Assembly (NCBI RefSeq): GCF_025963695.1
Contig: NZ_JAOQAH010000067.1
Span: forward strand, 1-64,000
Direction: 5' to 3'
Source: Segetibacter sp.
Lineage (GTDB): Bacteria; Bacteroidota; Bacteroidia; Chitinophagales; Chitinophagaceae
DNA length: 64,000 nucleotides
Positions 17,585 to 27,042 of this stretch are shown in pieces (within the stretch, counting starts at the first letter, position 1; each line of letters starts with the position of its first letter). Both the position numbers and the translations under genes were made by a program. The notes under the pieces were generated by a model, which saw only the letters and a program-made list of their open reading frames with translations, had not been told where the DNA came from and did not search any database.

Positions 17585-19999
17585 CTATTTGTTATAAAAA
17601 GTCAATGTCTTATAAATACGGTCTCCATGAATTGTTATACCGGTAATTGTAATCTTATAAGTAGTCGGAATGTCACTGGTGAAAAAGCTGAGGCTAACCG
17701 GTTCTTGTGTACCGGTTAAAACGCTGCCATTCCAGTAGATAGTGGAACGATTATCAACTTTCGGGATAGCTTTTACCTCTTTTATATCGTAATTAATAAG
17801 TGGAAATGGTGAAGGTTTCGAAATTCCTTTTACAAAAAAAGTTTGCAAACCATTTGCGTCACGTTTAAAATTGTCGCGGCGGTTATGCCCCATGTTTACA
17901 AGTATTACACCGTTTCCGCCCCTCATACCATAATTAGAACCTTCAGGCCCCTTCAGGATTTCTATGAAATCTATATCCTTTGGATTGATTGAATTTAAAG
18001 TTGCAATCACCGGGCTTTCATTTACGTTAGTGATAGCCGGCGCTTGTACTCCATCTATAAGAAGCAGAGGTTCAGAAGTAGCATCAGGTTGTTTCATTGA
18101 GGTAAGACCGCCTATAACCAAAAATCGATTCAACATGCGAACACCTGAGGCATTTTGTATAATGTCACCAACGTTTCTTCTTTCATCCAACTGATCACCG
18201 GCAATAATAACGGATGTAGGACTTACTCTTAAAGCTTCATTATAAGTTGCATCTTTTTTCTTTTTTTCTCTAACGGTTACTGTGCTTAGCAGCTCTTTTC
18301 CTATGTAGGCCGGAGTTGTGTCGAGGTAAGCACTTCTATATTTACTTGTAAAAACGGGGTTGAATGGAAAGTAATGTTTTAGTTCAATAGGTGTTCTGAA
18401 ACCTGGAAAGGTCAGTGCCTCTCTTTCGATCTGGATATTTTCTGTAGCGCTGTTGATATTGCGTGTGTGAATGGCAAACTCAGCGCTATCGCTATAGTCA
18501 TAAACCGGAAAGATAAATTTTCCGGCATTGTCTGTTGTATCGATCAGAAAAGTAGCCTTGCCGTCATTTGATATAAGGGATAAGATTTTATTTGGTGCCG
18601 GGATGCCTTTTGCATCCATTGCTTTGCCTTTTATAAACAGGAGATTATCATCGTAGCTATAGTTTTGTTTCGCATTATGACTGGCACTTTTAGGGTAAGT
18701 GTTATTGATTAAAACCATCATGAGATCTATCTCATCCTCATTCATATTCCTTAAAATACCTGGAGGTGAGTTATTAACCTGCTTTGAAATACTTAAGGGA
18801 CCGGACATCAGCTCCTCAGCGGGAATTGCAAATGCAGAATCTGTAACTGCAACAGAAAGCAGCGCCGGAATTGGCTGATGATTAGCATCAGCAACTGAAA
18901 TATTTAAGGCTACTTTTTCTCTTTTCGAAAATGTATTTTTAAGCAGGGTGGAGGTTACTGATACGTTATGTTCCTTTATGTAAATACTCCTTTCACTTAA
19001 TAGTTTGCCGCCATTATAAAGTAAGTAAAAAGTGGCGATGCCTTCCGGGAATTTGTGCTCTGGTATCGATACTTCATATTGGCCCCGACCTATGGCCACG
19101 TAACACAAACTATCTTTACTTACGCCGATCAGGTAGGTAACCGCATTCTTTTTAAAAATACTATCTTCTAATAATACTCTTAATGTTTTACCTCCAGTTC
19201 CTTGTTGTAAAACAGCTATTTGGCCCGTGAAGAAGTCAAATGGAGGCAAGGGATAACTTACCTCTTTTCCATTTACGTTTAAGAAAGCTTTGTATCTTCT
19301 TAAGTAGGACGGTGTGAAATTAAATTTTGCAAGCCCCAGATTGTTAGAAGTGAAACGGGCAATAATTGTGTCTCGAGTGTCTTTGACAACTCCTTCGGTG
19401 GCTAGAGGATTGCCCATTGCATCCTTTATTGAAACCGCAACAGTGGAATTTGCTCCTGTTATAATGCTGCCGCCTTCGGGGAAAAAGTGTATTACCGGTT
19501 CTCCATTTGGAGATGCATTTGTTGCTGTGAAATTTTTTGTTATGACTCTACCATTTGAACCTACTACGTATATTGGTTTTATAGCAGCATTGTTAGAATC
19601 TCCTTCTGCCATTTGTCTTGTATAAGCTCGTAACCAGTAGTAGCCAGGGGGGATGGTAGCTGGTAGAATAATCTTAGAATTAAGTTGCTGTCTGGTCGCA
19701 TCGAGCAATAGCGAGGTAACGGCACTGTCTTTTTCGTTCACGAGGTCTACAAACAAATATTTGCTTTGCCTGGTTACTTTCTGAGAGATGGAGTTTACAA
19801 GGAAACTTCTAAACCAAATAGTTTCTCCGGCTTTAAAGATTGATTTATCTGTTTCCAGCAATGCCTTTGGCCGGCCCTGTTTCCGGATGTCAGTAATTAA
19901 CTTTCCTGAAACTGAGTCCAAAAAATCCTGAAGCGGATGTTGGGCATGGGCGAAAACAGCAATTAAAAGAGACGCAAACAAAAGCAGTTGTTTTTTCAT
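17585..19999 (-). CDS. MG2-like and TonB-plug protein without a beta-barrel
   Basis: 804 residues with a signal peptide (1-19). Residues ~45-130 have the macroglobulin MG2 look (LETDKSIFKAGETIWFRSFLV ... GYYWLRAYTRQ). Around 610-705 is a TonB-dependent receptor plug (VGDIIQNASGVRML ... PLLLIDGVQAP ... IEILKGPEGSNYGMRGGNGVILV). Only ~100 residues follow, so there is no 22-strand barrel. This combination is common in Chitinophagaceae and is usually annotated as a TonB plug protein; its job is unknown, perhaps as a surface or periplasmic partner of a true receptor. No SusD-like partner lies next to it. Confidence 0.8.
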   Translation of the reverse strand: MKKQLLLFASLLIAVFAHAQHPLQDFLDSVSGKLITDIRKQGRPKALLETDKSIFKAGETIWFRSFLVNSISQKVTRQSKYLFVDLVNEKDSAVTSLLLDATRQQLNSKIILPATIPPGYYWLRAYTRQMAEGDSNNAAIKPIYVVGSNGRVITKNFTATNASPNGEPVIHFFPEGGSIITGANSTVAVSIKDAMGNPLATEGVVKDTRDTIIARFTSNNLGLAKFNFTPSYLRRYKAFLNVNGKEVSYPLPPFDFFTGQIAVLQQGTGGKTLRVLLEDSIFKKNAVTYLIGVSKDSLCYVAIGRGQYEVSIPEHKFPEGIATFYLLYNGGKLLSERSIYIKEHNVSVTSTLLKNTFSKREKVALNISVADANHQPIPALLSVAVTDSAFAIPAEELMSGPLSISKQVNNSPPGILRNMNEDEIDLMMVLINNTYPKSASHNAKQNYSYDDNLLFIKGKAMDAKGIPAPNKILSLISNDGKATFLIDTTDNAGKFIFPVYDYSDSAEFAIHTRNINSATENIQIEREALTFPGFRTPIELKHYFPFNPVFTSKYRSAYLDTTPAYIGKELLSTVTVREKKKKDATYNEALRVSPTSVIIAGDQLDERRNVGDIIQNASGVRMLNRFLVIGGLTSMKQPDATSEPLLLIDGVQAPAITNVNESPVIATLNSINPKDIDFIEILKGPEGSNYGMRGGNGVILVNMGHNRRDNFKRDANGLQTFFVKGISKPSPFPLINYDIKEVKAIPKVDNRSTIYWNGSVLTGTQEPVSLSFFTSDIPTTYKITITGITIHGDRIYKTLTFYNK

Positions 20000-20108
20000 T
20001 ATGGCAAATATTTATAGCAACATTTTTTTTACAACTGCTTTGGCTTAGTCCCTGCGCAGCCTTTGCTTTCGGCTTATGACTTTAATGAAACCCCAACTAA
20101 TCTTTCAT

Positions 20109-20411
20109 TTACCGTTTAAACCGGTACTTAAAATAAATAAGTATCAGAGAAAGAATAAAGACGACCGTATTAGCAACTATGACGGGCCCACTTGCAATTG
20201 CAAATGCGTACACAAGCCAGACCATAGTACTTAAAACTACGATTGATATCATCCAAATACTAAGGTCGCCAACACTTTTGGTTTTCCATGCTTTGTATAC
20301 TTGCGGAATAAAGGTGATTGAGGTTAGAAACGAACCGAAATAACCAATGTAATCAAACCAATGAAGTTGGTAGGCAGGTATTTCAAGTAAATTGATTGAC
20401 AAGTTTATCAT
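20109..20411 (-). CDS. SemiSWEET-type small sugar transporter (PQ-loop)
   Basis: 100 residues with three membrane helices and the PQ-loop signature TFIPQVYKAWKTKSVGDLS, matching bacterial SemiSWEETs, which work as dimers to let sugars cross the inner membrane. I use the ATG at 20411 because it gives the usual ~90-100 residue length; the frame extends upstream to 20468 with no family similarity. Single gene, with the interspersed repeat at 20497 just upstream. Confidence 0.85.
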   Translation of the reverse strand: MINLSINLLEIPAYQLHWFDYIGYFGSFLTSITFIPQVYKAWKTKSVGDLSIWMISIVVLSTMVWLVYAFAIASGPVIVANTVVFILSLILIYFKYRFKR

Positions 20412-20496
20412 TGTAAATGTTGCGTGGCGGGTGAATAAGGATATGAGAACTGATAGCGGAGGAGCCAAAGCCTCGGAATGTTATATTGTTGAAGTG

Positions 20497-20519
20497 ATTG
20501 CGACGCAACGATGTTGCTA
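20497..20519 (+). repeat. Interspersed intergenic repeat, TTGCGACGCAA form (extended copy)
   Basis: ATTGCGACGCAACGATGTTGC followed by a stretch ending GGTATTGAAATT at ~20537-20548. The copy at 27011 shares this longer arrangement. Confidence 0.8.
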
Positions 20520-20551
20520 TGAAAGACCGTGGCAGGTATTGAAATTTCTAT

Positions 20552-20583
20552 TAAAAAAAACTCCCCAAAAGGGGAGTTTTTTT
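20552..20583 (-). terminator. Rho-independent terminator of fabI
   Basis: CTCCCC-AAAA-GGGGAG (20561-20576) flanked by A8 on the left and T7 on the right, so it can work on both strands. It lies just after the fabI stop on the minus strand. Confidence 0.9.
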
Positions 20584-20588
20584 AAAAA

Positions 20589-21404
20589 TTATTTTTCCAT
20601 TTGTTCAATCACTTCTGCGGTGACGCCTGTAAAGCTAAACCCGCCATCGTGAAACAGGTTTTGCATGGTAACCATTTTGGTTAGGTCGCTAAACAAAGTG
20701 ACGCAATAATTGGCGCAGTCCTCAGCAGTTGCATTGCCAAGGGGACTCATTTTTTCTGCAAATGAAATAAAGCCTTCGAAACCTTTTACGCCACTTCCGG
20801 CGGTAGTACGGGTAGGAGACTGGCTGACAGTGTTGATCCGCACTTTATTCTTTTTCGCATATTGGTAGCCAAAACTTCTGGTAATGCTTTCAAGTAAAGC
20901 CTTTGCATCGGCCATCTCGTTGTAATCAGGAAATACTCTTTGCCCCGCAATGTAGGTGAGCGCTACTACGCTTCCCCATTGGCTAAGTGCGTCCATTTGA
21001 TAAGCGAGCTGCAACACCCGGTGAAAACTGATAGCCGAAATATCGAGAGTCTTATGTGTAAAATCGTAGTTTAAAGCTGTGTAATGGTTGTTTTTGCGCA
21101 TGTTCATACTCATGCCTACGCTATGTAATATAAAATCAACTTGTCCTTCAAAATGTTCCATACTCTTTGTCAGCAAATTCTTTAAATCATCGTTGCTGGT
21201 AACATCGGCAGGAATGACAGGGGCATTTCCACACGTTTCTGCAAGCTTGTTTATTTCACCCATCCGTAAAGCGATCGGCGCATTTGTTAACACAATTTGT
21301 GCTCCTTCTTCATAACATTTTTCTGCAATTTTCCATGCAATTGACTGGTCGTTTAATGCACCGAAAATGATACCTTTCTTTCCCTTCAATAAGTTGTATG
21401 CCAT
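20589..21404 (-). CDS. fabI: Enoyl-[acyl-carrier-protein] reductase (NADH), FabI
   Basis: 271 residues, the usual FabI length. It reduces enoyl-ACP in the last step of each fatty-acid elongation cycle. The nucleotide-binding start is GKKGIIFGALNDQSIAWKIA, with the FabI-type glycine pattern. Catalytic residues line up with the E. coli enzyme: Tyr151 and Tyr161 with Lys168 in YIAGQRVFPDYNEMADAK. The segment SPTRTTAGSGVKGF matches the flexible substrate loop. Single gene closed by a strong hairpin. Confidence 0.95.
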   Translation of the reverse strand: MAYNLLKGKKGIIFGALNDQSIAWKIAEKCYEEGAQIVLTNAPIALRMGEINKLAETCGNAPVIPADVTSNDDLKNLLTKSMEHFEGQVDFILHSVGMSMNMRKNNHYTALNYDFTHKTLDISAISFHRVLQLAYQMDALSQWGSVVALTYIAGQRVFPDYNEMADAKALLESITRSFGYQYAKKNKVRINTVSQSPTRTTAGSGVKGFEGFISFAEKMSPLGNATAEDCANYCVTLFSDLTKMVTMQNLFHDGGFSFTGVTAEVIEQMEK

Positions 21405-21513
21405 TACGAGTTGATTTTGTTTTTATTAACAAGTGGTAAAAATAGAAATTCAATTCTTATTCTGAAAAAAGAATGTAAAATAGAGCAAGATGGAACACAC
21501 ATGAAAAAGGGGG

Positions 21514-21591
21514 ACACGGATGCCCCGGATAAGAAGGGCTTTTAATAAAGAACAAATTCCCGGATCATTCCCCAGGCCGTGTCATCCGTGT
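21514..21591. repeat. Long-spaced inverted repeat ACACGGATG / CATCCGTGT
   Basis: ACACGGATG (21514-21522) and CATCCGTGT (21583-21591) are exact reverse complements 60 nt apart; the right arm sits in CCGTGTCATCCGTGTGCC, a tandem of the same word. Words of this type recur between genes in many Bacteroidota genomes as I remember them. It lies between recN and fabI. Confidence 0.4.
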
Positions 21592-21609
21592 GCCAGGTAT
21601 TCAAACTTC

Positions 21610-23265
21610 TTAATTCATAACCATTTCACGCGCATTTTCTAACGCTGCGGCGGTTGGTTTTTCGCCGCTAAGCATTTGTGCGATTGCGGTTATTCTTTCA
21701 TCTTGCGACAATAGCCTGATGTTGGTTTTAATTGCATCACCTTTAATTTCTTTGTAGACGAAAAAGTGTGCGTCTGCTTTACCCGCAATCTGAGGCTGGT
21801 GCGTAATGGTAATTAATTGACGGTTTGAAGAAAGGTCTTTCATTATGAACCCCACCTGTTTTGCTGCTTCACCAGAAATGCCCGTATCTATTTCGTCAAA
21901 AATAAGGGTGGGTAGATCAATAGATTGTGCGACGAGAGATTTTATGCACAGCATTAATCGACTAAGTTCGCCGCCACTTGCAACTTTACGTATTGGTTCA
22001 AATCTATTGCTCTTGTTTGCGTCAAAAAGAAATTCAATTGCATCGTGTCCGAAAAAATTTAAAGGCGCAGGTTCCACCTGAATTTTCAGCCTTGCATTAG
22101 GCATACCCACCTGATGTAGAAGAGCATTTACTTTTTGTTCAAGAGATGGTATTTCTTTTTTTCTCCTGGTTGAAATGGTTTTTGCCGCGTCTTCTGCTTT
22201 TTGAAATAAAGCCTTTACTTCATGTTCTTTCGATGAAATAGTCTCATCAATATTTAGTACCGCTTCCAGTTTTTGCGATAGCTCATTTCTTATTGCGATA
22301 AGGTCGTTTGTGGTTTGAACGCCGTGCTTCTTGAGCATTTTGTATCCCGCTGACAGACGTTCGTTCACCTGGTCAATTTTTTTCTGGTCGAAATTGGTTT
22401 GGTCGTTCAGACTTTCTACTTCGTCTGCAATGTCCTGCAGTTCTATTTGTGCACTTTGAAGTCTTTTAATCAATTCAGGCAAATCTTTGTGATATCCCGA
22501 AAAAGCATTTAGCTGATTAGCGAGTATTTTTAGCTGCGGTACAATCGGCTGTTCGCTTTCCTTTAATTCAAAATATACTTTAGTCAGGGCTGTTTTAATC
22601 CCTTCAGCATTCGTTAGCAGTTGAAGCTCACTTTCAAGGTTTTCAAGTTCATTTTCCGATAAGCCCAATTGGTCCAGTTCATTGAAAACATATTGGTGGT
22701 AATCGAAGTCTTTTTGAAAGGTTTCCTTTTGTTTCTGCAATTGTTCAAGTTCATGTTTTTGTTTATTCCAGTTGCGAAAGTTTTTCTGATAAGTGGCCAA
22801 GAGCTCAGTGCTGCCCGCCAGCCCATCTAAAACTTGTCTCTGAAAGTCGGAGTCCCCCAGCTCAAGGGTATCAAATTGCTGGTGCAGGTCAACAAGAGAT
22901 GAGGCCAATTCTTTTAATTGCTGAACGGTTGCGGGAGTATCATTTATAAAACCTCTTGACTTACCACTTGCAGAAATTTCTCTTCTTATGACCAGTTCTT
23001 CTTCGAAATCAAATTCGTTTTCAGTCAAAAATTTCTCAACAGCTTTTTTATTATCAACAGAAAAAAAACCTTCCACAAAACACTTTCTTTCCCTGTTCTG
23101 CAGTGAAGAAGTATCTGCTCTTTCGCCTAAAATAAGACTTAAAGCTCCCATCAAAATACTTTTTCCAGCACCTGTCTCACCGGTAATAACATTAAGGGTA
23201 TTTGAGAAATCGATGTCAATTTCATCAATAATAGCGTAGTTCTGTATGTGTAACCTGCGTAACAT
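21610..23265 (-). CDS. recN: DNA repair protein RecN
   Basis: 551 residues, normal for RecN, an SMC-like ATPase that helps double-strand-break repair. Walker A is GETGAGKS (29-36); a long coiled coil occupies ~150-370; the signature-like segment is RKVASGGELSRLML and Walker B is LPTLIFDEIDTGISG. The start at 23265 (MLRRLHIQNYAIID) is the family start; a frame extension to 23292 has no support. Probable single gene. Confidence 0.95.
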   Translation of the reverse strand: MLRRLHIQNYAIIDEIDIDFSNTLNVITGETGAGKSILMGALSLILGERADTSSLQNRERKCFVEGFFSVDNKKAVEKFLTENEFDFEEELVIRREISASGKSRGFINDTPATVQQLKELASSLVDLHQQFDTLELGDSDFQRQVLDGLAGSTELLATYQKNFRNWNKQKHELEQLQKQKETFQKDFDYHQYVFNELDQLGLSENELENLESELQLLTNAEGIKTALTKVYFELKESEQPIVPQLKILANQLNAFSGYHKDLPELIKRLQSAQIELQDIADEVESLNDQTNFDQKKIDQVNERLSAGYKMLKKHGVQTTNDLIAIRNELSQKLEAVLNIDETISSKEHEVKALFQKAEDAAKTISTRRKKEIPSLEQKVNALLHQVGMPNARLKIQVEPAPLNFFGHDAIEFLFDANKSNRFEPIRKVASGGELSRLMLCIKSLVAQSIDLPTLIFDEIDTGISGEAAKQVGFIMKDLSSNRQLITITHQPQIAGKADAHFFVYKEIKGDAIKTNIRLLSQDERITAIAQMLSGEKPTAAALENAREMVMN

Positions 23266-23284
23266 AAGGTAAAGATATAGAAGA

Positions 23285-23312
23285 AACCCCAACCCCTATA
23301 GGGGCTTTGGAC
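23285..23312. repeat. Bacteroidota-type C-rich palindromic intergenic repeat
   Basis: AACCCCAACCCCTATAGGGGC is a hairpin-forming word (ACCCC..TATA..GGGG) between recN and the TPR gene. A relative (CCCTCC/CCCCA type) lies before hisG at 53310-53403. I recall this word family as frequent in Bacteroidota intergenic DNA. Confidence 0.5.
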
Positions 23313-23361
23313 GAGACAAAACCGGCATTGCTATATATTTTCTTCCATCAGGAAAGGGCGC

Positions 23362-24849
23362 TTACTCCCCTTTGCACCGTGCAATTCCTGACTTGGCTCT
23401 CTGATCCAACGAGTCTTTATATTCATGGTCTCCCATTTCCAGACATTCTTTGTAAGCTGCAATGGCTAATGATTTTTGGTTTCGGTTTTCGTAGATATTT
23501 CCCATTTGTAATGCAGCCCGGGCAGCGTAATAATCTGTCCTCGTTTTGCCTAATTTTATTGCTGCCTGGTAATGTTTTATAGCTTCATCATCTCTTCCCA
23601 TGTCGTCGTAAATCCGTGCAAGCCTATAGGTAAAGTCGAGCGCATCTTCGGGTTTTGGGAAATCGTTAATCGTCTTTCCTTGTAACAATCCCAGCGCTTC
23701 CTTTTGGTAACCGCCATCATTAAAGATCCTCGCTTTCAATAAAATTTCATTAGGCCATACTCCTTTTTTTGCATCACGATAAGCTTTTTTGTCTGCGTCA
23801 CTTTCGGTATTGCCGTTTCTGATTGTAAGGATGCGGTACTTCTCCGCCTCCACTTTATCCCCTTTGAGATAGTAAGACCAGCTTATTTTTTGCAATACAT
23901 CCTTTACATAAAACTTGCCTTTATAAGTATCTAAAAACTGTTTAAAGTACTTGATCGACTCATCTAATTCAAGTTTATGCAGTTTCACAAATCCCATCTC
24001 AAAGTCCCATGCAGCAGTTTGCATATAATCAGGAGAAGTATTACGGGCCTCAATAACCTTACGGGCATAATCGGTCTGCTTACTATTTAAAGCAAGGTTT
24101 GCACCCAGGTAAGTAAAAAGATGATTATTTACCAGGTCTAACTTTTTTGCCTCTATCAATTTAAAAACCTGCTCTGGTTTATTTTCTACATAAAACATAA
24201 GATAGCAGTAGTAAAAGATGGCCTCATTTGTAAAAAGTTTGGCGTAAGTGTCATTACTGCTAATAAAGGCGCGCATGGTTTGCATTCCATCGGTGATTGA
24301 GCCTCTCATTCCAAACAGGCTTGTAAGCCATTTATACCCTGACGGTACAGTTCCTATGACTACTTCAATAGATCCCGATAGCATTCTATTGGGCTGAAAC
24401 GATGGATATTTTTCTTCGTTGTCTCTAATTAATGAGTTGGCTTTCTTAAAGTCCCACCCCGCGGCGTAGCGTTCTCCAAATTTTATTCTCACGGCTGCGC
24501 GCTGTAAAAAGGTTAAAGCTTTAGCATATCTATAAAACGGGCTATTGGAAGGGCCTGAGTCAAAGGCTACAATTCTTTTATCGAAGTTGTCTTTCCGGAC
24601 AGCGTATTCAGTAGGATCTTCATTAAAAAATAAAGTAAAGAAGTCTATATAGCCTTCCAGTACATCAGGAATAAGGTTCCCTGGGTTTTGCAGTCTTTCC
24701 TTAGCAATTAACTCTTTTCCCTTGGCAAATTTCAATTTTATTACTTCTGTGTAAGCCGCCCGGCACGTAACGTTAAAATCGTATACTTTTTGGCTGAAAG
24801 AAGTTAAGGAAAGTAAACAAATTGCAATAGCAAAAAAGACATTTTTCAT
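23362..24849 (-). CDS. Exported tetratricopeptide-repeat protein
   Basis: 495 residues. Signal peptide at 1-19 when started at 24849 (MKNVFFAIAICLLSLTSFSQ), which is why I reject the 67-residue upstream extension. The body is all-helical; clear TPRs appear near the C-terminus (ALDFTYRLARIYDDMGRDDEAIKHYQAAIKL, AALQMGNIYENRNQKSLAIAAYKECLEMG). The middle resembles the DUF3808/outer-membrane-assembly-like TPR proteins of Bacteroidota. A periplasmic scaffold role is a guess. Confidence 0.82.
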   Translation of the reverse strand: MKNVFFAIAICLLSLTSFSQKVYDFNVTCRAAYTEVIKLKFAKGKELIAKERLQNPGNLIPDVLEGYIDFFTLFFNEDPTEYAVRKDNFDKRIVAFDSGPSNSPFYRYAKALTFLQRAAVRIKFGERYAAGWDFKKANSLIRDNEEKYPSFQPNRMLSGSIEVVIGTVPSGYKWLTSLFGMRGSITDGMQTMRAFISSNDTYAKLFTNEAIFYYCYLMFYVENKPEQVFKLIEAKKLDLVNNHLFTYLGANLALNSKQTDYARKVIEARNTSPDYMQTAAWDFEMGFVKLHKLELDESIKYFKQFLDTYKGKFYVKDVLQKISWSYYLKGDKVEAEKYRILTIRNGNTESDADKKAYRDAKKGVWPNEILLKARIFNDGGYQKEALGLLQGKTINDFPKPEDALDFTYRLARIYDDMGRDDEAIKHYQAAIKLGKTRTDYYAARAALQMGNIYENRNQKSLAIAAYKECLEMGDHEYKDSLDQRAKSGIARCKGE

Positions 24850-24883
24850 TGGCGGTAAAGATATGAGATAAACAATGCGCACT

Positions 24884-24912
24884 AAAAAAGGGCACCTTTT
24901 GGATGCCCTTTT
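24884..24912 (-). terminator. Rho-independent terminator
   Basis: AAAAGGGCA (ending 24894) pairs with TGCCCTTTT (24904-24912), loop 9. The A-run becomes a U-run on the minus strand, right after the zinc-ribbon gene stop. Confidence 0.8.
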
Positions 24913-24931
24913 CACAATATTATAATTGGTC

Positions 24932-25687
24932 TTATTTGGTTTCCACATTTTGGTGCAGATCCTCATCAACCAAAATCCGTCCACAGTTCTCACAAACAAT
25001 AATCTTTTTGTGTTGTTTGATTTCGCTTTGCTTTTGTGGTGGAATGGCATTGAAACAACCGCCGCACGAATCTCTCATTACCGGAACAACAGCCAGCCCG
25101 TTACGATAATTGTTACGAATACGATCATAAGAAAACAACAGTCTTTCATCAAGTGCCGCACGTGCCTCAGTACTAAACTCTTTATGGTGGCTTTCTTCAA
25201 TTTCAGTATCGCCGATTATCTTTTGAAGCTCACTTTTTTTGTTATTTAAAACAGTGTCTTTGCTTGCAATCTGCCTTTTAGCAATATCCAGTACTTTAAT
25301 TTTATCAGCAATCTCTTCGTTTGCGTCTTTAATGTGTTTTTCAGCAAGCTTTACCTCAAGGTGTTGCATTTCCATTTCTTTATTAATGGCCTCAAACTCC
25401 CTGTTGTTTTTTACATTTTCGCTTTGCTTCTCGTATTTTTTTATAAGCGCTTCCGATTCTTTTATTACCTCTTTTTTCTTTTCAATGAAATCAGAAATAC
25501 CGTTTATTTCTTCTTCAATACGCATTTGCCGTGCATGCAGCCCTTGTATTTCATCTTCAAGGTCACTCACTTCCATTGGTAATTCACCTTTCAAAATTCC
25601 AATCTCATCTAATTTAGAGTCAACTTTTTGCAACTTAACCAATGCGGTCAATTTTTCTTCTACAGAAAAGTCTTTAACAGTAGCCAT
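24932..25687 (-). CDS. Coiled-coil protein with C-terminal C4 zinc ribbon (CT398-like)
   Basis: 251 residues. Residues ~10-180 form a long antiparallel coiled coil rich in Glu/Lys; residues ~205-245 hold two CxxC pairs (CGGCFNAIPP ... CENCGRILVDED) of the zf-RING_7 / C4-type zinc ribbon. The chlamydial homologue CT398 binds sigma-54 and export components; many Bacteroidota have it with unknown role. Cytoplasmic. Likely transcribed alone, or with the Nif3-like gene upstream, although the gap holds a repeat. Confidence 0.85.
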   Translation of the reverse strand: MATVKDFSVEEKLTALVKLQKVDSKLDEIGILKGELPMEVSDLEDEIQGLHARQMRIEEEINGISDFIEKKKEVIKESEALIKKYEKQSENVKNNREFEAINKEMEMQHLEVKLAEKHIKDANEEIADKIKVLDIAKRQIASKDTVLNNKKSELQKIIGDTEIEESHHKEFSTEARAALDERLLFSYDRIRNNYRNGLAVVPVMRDSCGGCFNAIPPQKQSEIKQHKKIIVCENCGRILVDEDLHQNVETK

Positions 25688-25770
25688 ATCTTGTTTTAAA
25701 AATTTTAATGTTTATAGGTATCACCACGATTTTTGCTTTTGGTACCAGCTTAACAACTCCGATTATTCAT

Positions 25771-25795
25771 TGTTGCGTCGCAATCCGTTCATCAT
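25771..25795 (-). repeat. Interspersed intergenic repeat, TTGCGACGCAA form
   Basis: On the minus strand: GAACGGATTGCGACGCAAC, identical over these 19 bases to the copy at 54405. Confidence 0.8.
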
Positions 25796-25841
25796 TTGTA
25801 CCTTGATATTTCTTTAGATAAAGCGATCAAATCGAGCTGAA

Positions 25842-26942
25842 TTAGTCTGTGAAATAATTAACCGGGTTGGTCTTTACCTCACTTTTTAAGACGGCGAAGG
25901 TAGTAAATTTTGAACGTAAAACATCATGCAGTAAGTCTACGGTAAATTGCTCACTTTCCCAATGTCCTATATCGGCAAGAACCATTCTACTTTCAGCATC
26001 AAAAAACTCGTGATACTTAATATCGCCGGTTATGTAAGCATCAGCCCCGGCCGATAAAGCATTTTTAATCAGGAAGCTTCCCGCACCTCCACAAAGAGCC
26101 ACTTTTTTTACCACTTTTTTCACCAACGGGGTGTGGCGTATAACGTGTAAACCAAATTGTTGTTTGATAAGTTTTAGAAAATGGTTTATTTCCATTGGTT
26201 CTGTCAACTCACCAATCAGGCCGCTTCCCACCTCCTGGAAATAGTTATTTAAAGCAATAATGTCGTAGGCAACTTCCTCGTAGGGGTGGGCTTCCGACAT
26301 TGCAGTAATTAACTTTTCTTTTAAGTGTGCAGGAAAGATGATTTCAATTTTTTCTTCGTCGTTTTCCTCTCTTTTGCCAACCTCGCCCGTATGAGGATTA
26401 GTGCCTTCACCTGGAGTAAAGGTGCTTTTTCCTCTGATATTAAAGCTACACTCACTATATTTCCCAATCATGCCGCCGCCTGCATTAAAAATGGCTTCCC
26501 GCACTTGTTCCGCTTCACTAACAGGCACAAACACCACCAGCTTCATCAGGTTATTTTGTTTGTGCAACAAAACCTTCCTGTTTTGAAGGTTTAATTTATC
26601 TGCCATTTTACCATTTACTCCTGTGAGCAAATTGTCGAGATTTGTATGGATGGCGTAAATAGCGATGTCATTTTTTATAGCAGTAATAACCGCCCTCTCT
26701 ACATAATTTTTTCCCGTAATCTTTTTTAAACCCGAAAAGATAATGGGATGATGAGCTACCACAAGGTTACAACCCTTTTCCTTTGCTTCGAGTAACACTT
26801 CTTCGGTTGCATCTAATGTGCAAATAATGCCCCTGCACTCATGAGTTGAGTCGCCGGTAATCAACCCTGCATTGTCATAACTCTCCTGGTAAGAGGATGG
26901 GGCAAGTTCATCAAGAACCTGTAGAATATCTCTGATTTTCAC
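25842..26942 (-). CDS. Nif3-like dinuclear metal-centre protein
   Basis: 366 residues, the long form with a PII/CutA-like insert in the middle (~130-230), as in YqfO. Metal ligands: VVAHHPIIF (~63), HTNLDNLL (~99), and the C-terminal DIGHWESE. The family is nearly universal, forms hexamers and is annotated as GTP cyclohydrolase I type 2 or a Nif3-like protein; the true reaction is unsettled. In Bacteroidota it often sits next to the C4 zinc-ribbon gene, as here (154 nt downstream). Confidence 0.92.
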   Translation of the reverse strand: MKIRDILQVLDELAPSSYQESYDNAGLITGDSTHECRGIICTLDATEEVLLEAKEKGCNLVVAHHPIIFSGLKKITGKNYVERAVITAIKNDIAIYAIHTNLDNLLTGVNGKMADKLNLQNRKVLLHKQNNLMKLVVFVPVSEAEQVREAIFNAGGGMIGKYSECSFNIRGKSTFTPGEGTNPHTGEVGKREENDEEKIEIIFPAHLKEKLITAMSEAHPYEEVAYDIIALNNYFQEVGSGLIGELTEPMEINHFLKLIKQQFGLHVIRHTPLVKKVVKKVALCGGAGSFLIKNALSAGADAYITGDIKYHEFFDAESRMVLADIGHWESEQFTVDLLHDVLRSKFTTFAVLKSEVKTNPVNYFTD

Positions 26943-27010
26943 TATTGATGATTTGAATGATGGTTTTACTGATTGTATTGAAGGCGATGCCTAAAGGTTT
27001 ACTGCCAAAG

Positions 27011-27035
27011 TGATTGCGACGCAAGGATGATGCTA
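27011..27035 (+). repeat. Interspersed intergenic repeat, TTGCGACGCAA form (extended copy)
   Basis: TGATTGCGACGCAAGGATGA, then TGCTA, then GGTATTGAAATT at 27050-27061, as in the copy at 20497. Confidence 0.8.
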
Positions 27036-27042
27036 AAAAAAC

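Noticed and set aside
25239..25817. 192-codon Ser/Phe-rich plus-strand frame
   Set aside because: Antisense to the coiled-coil zinc-ribbon gene; composition is the mirror of its Glu/Lys-rich coding.
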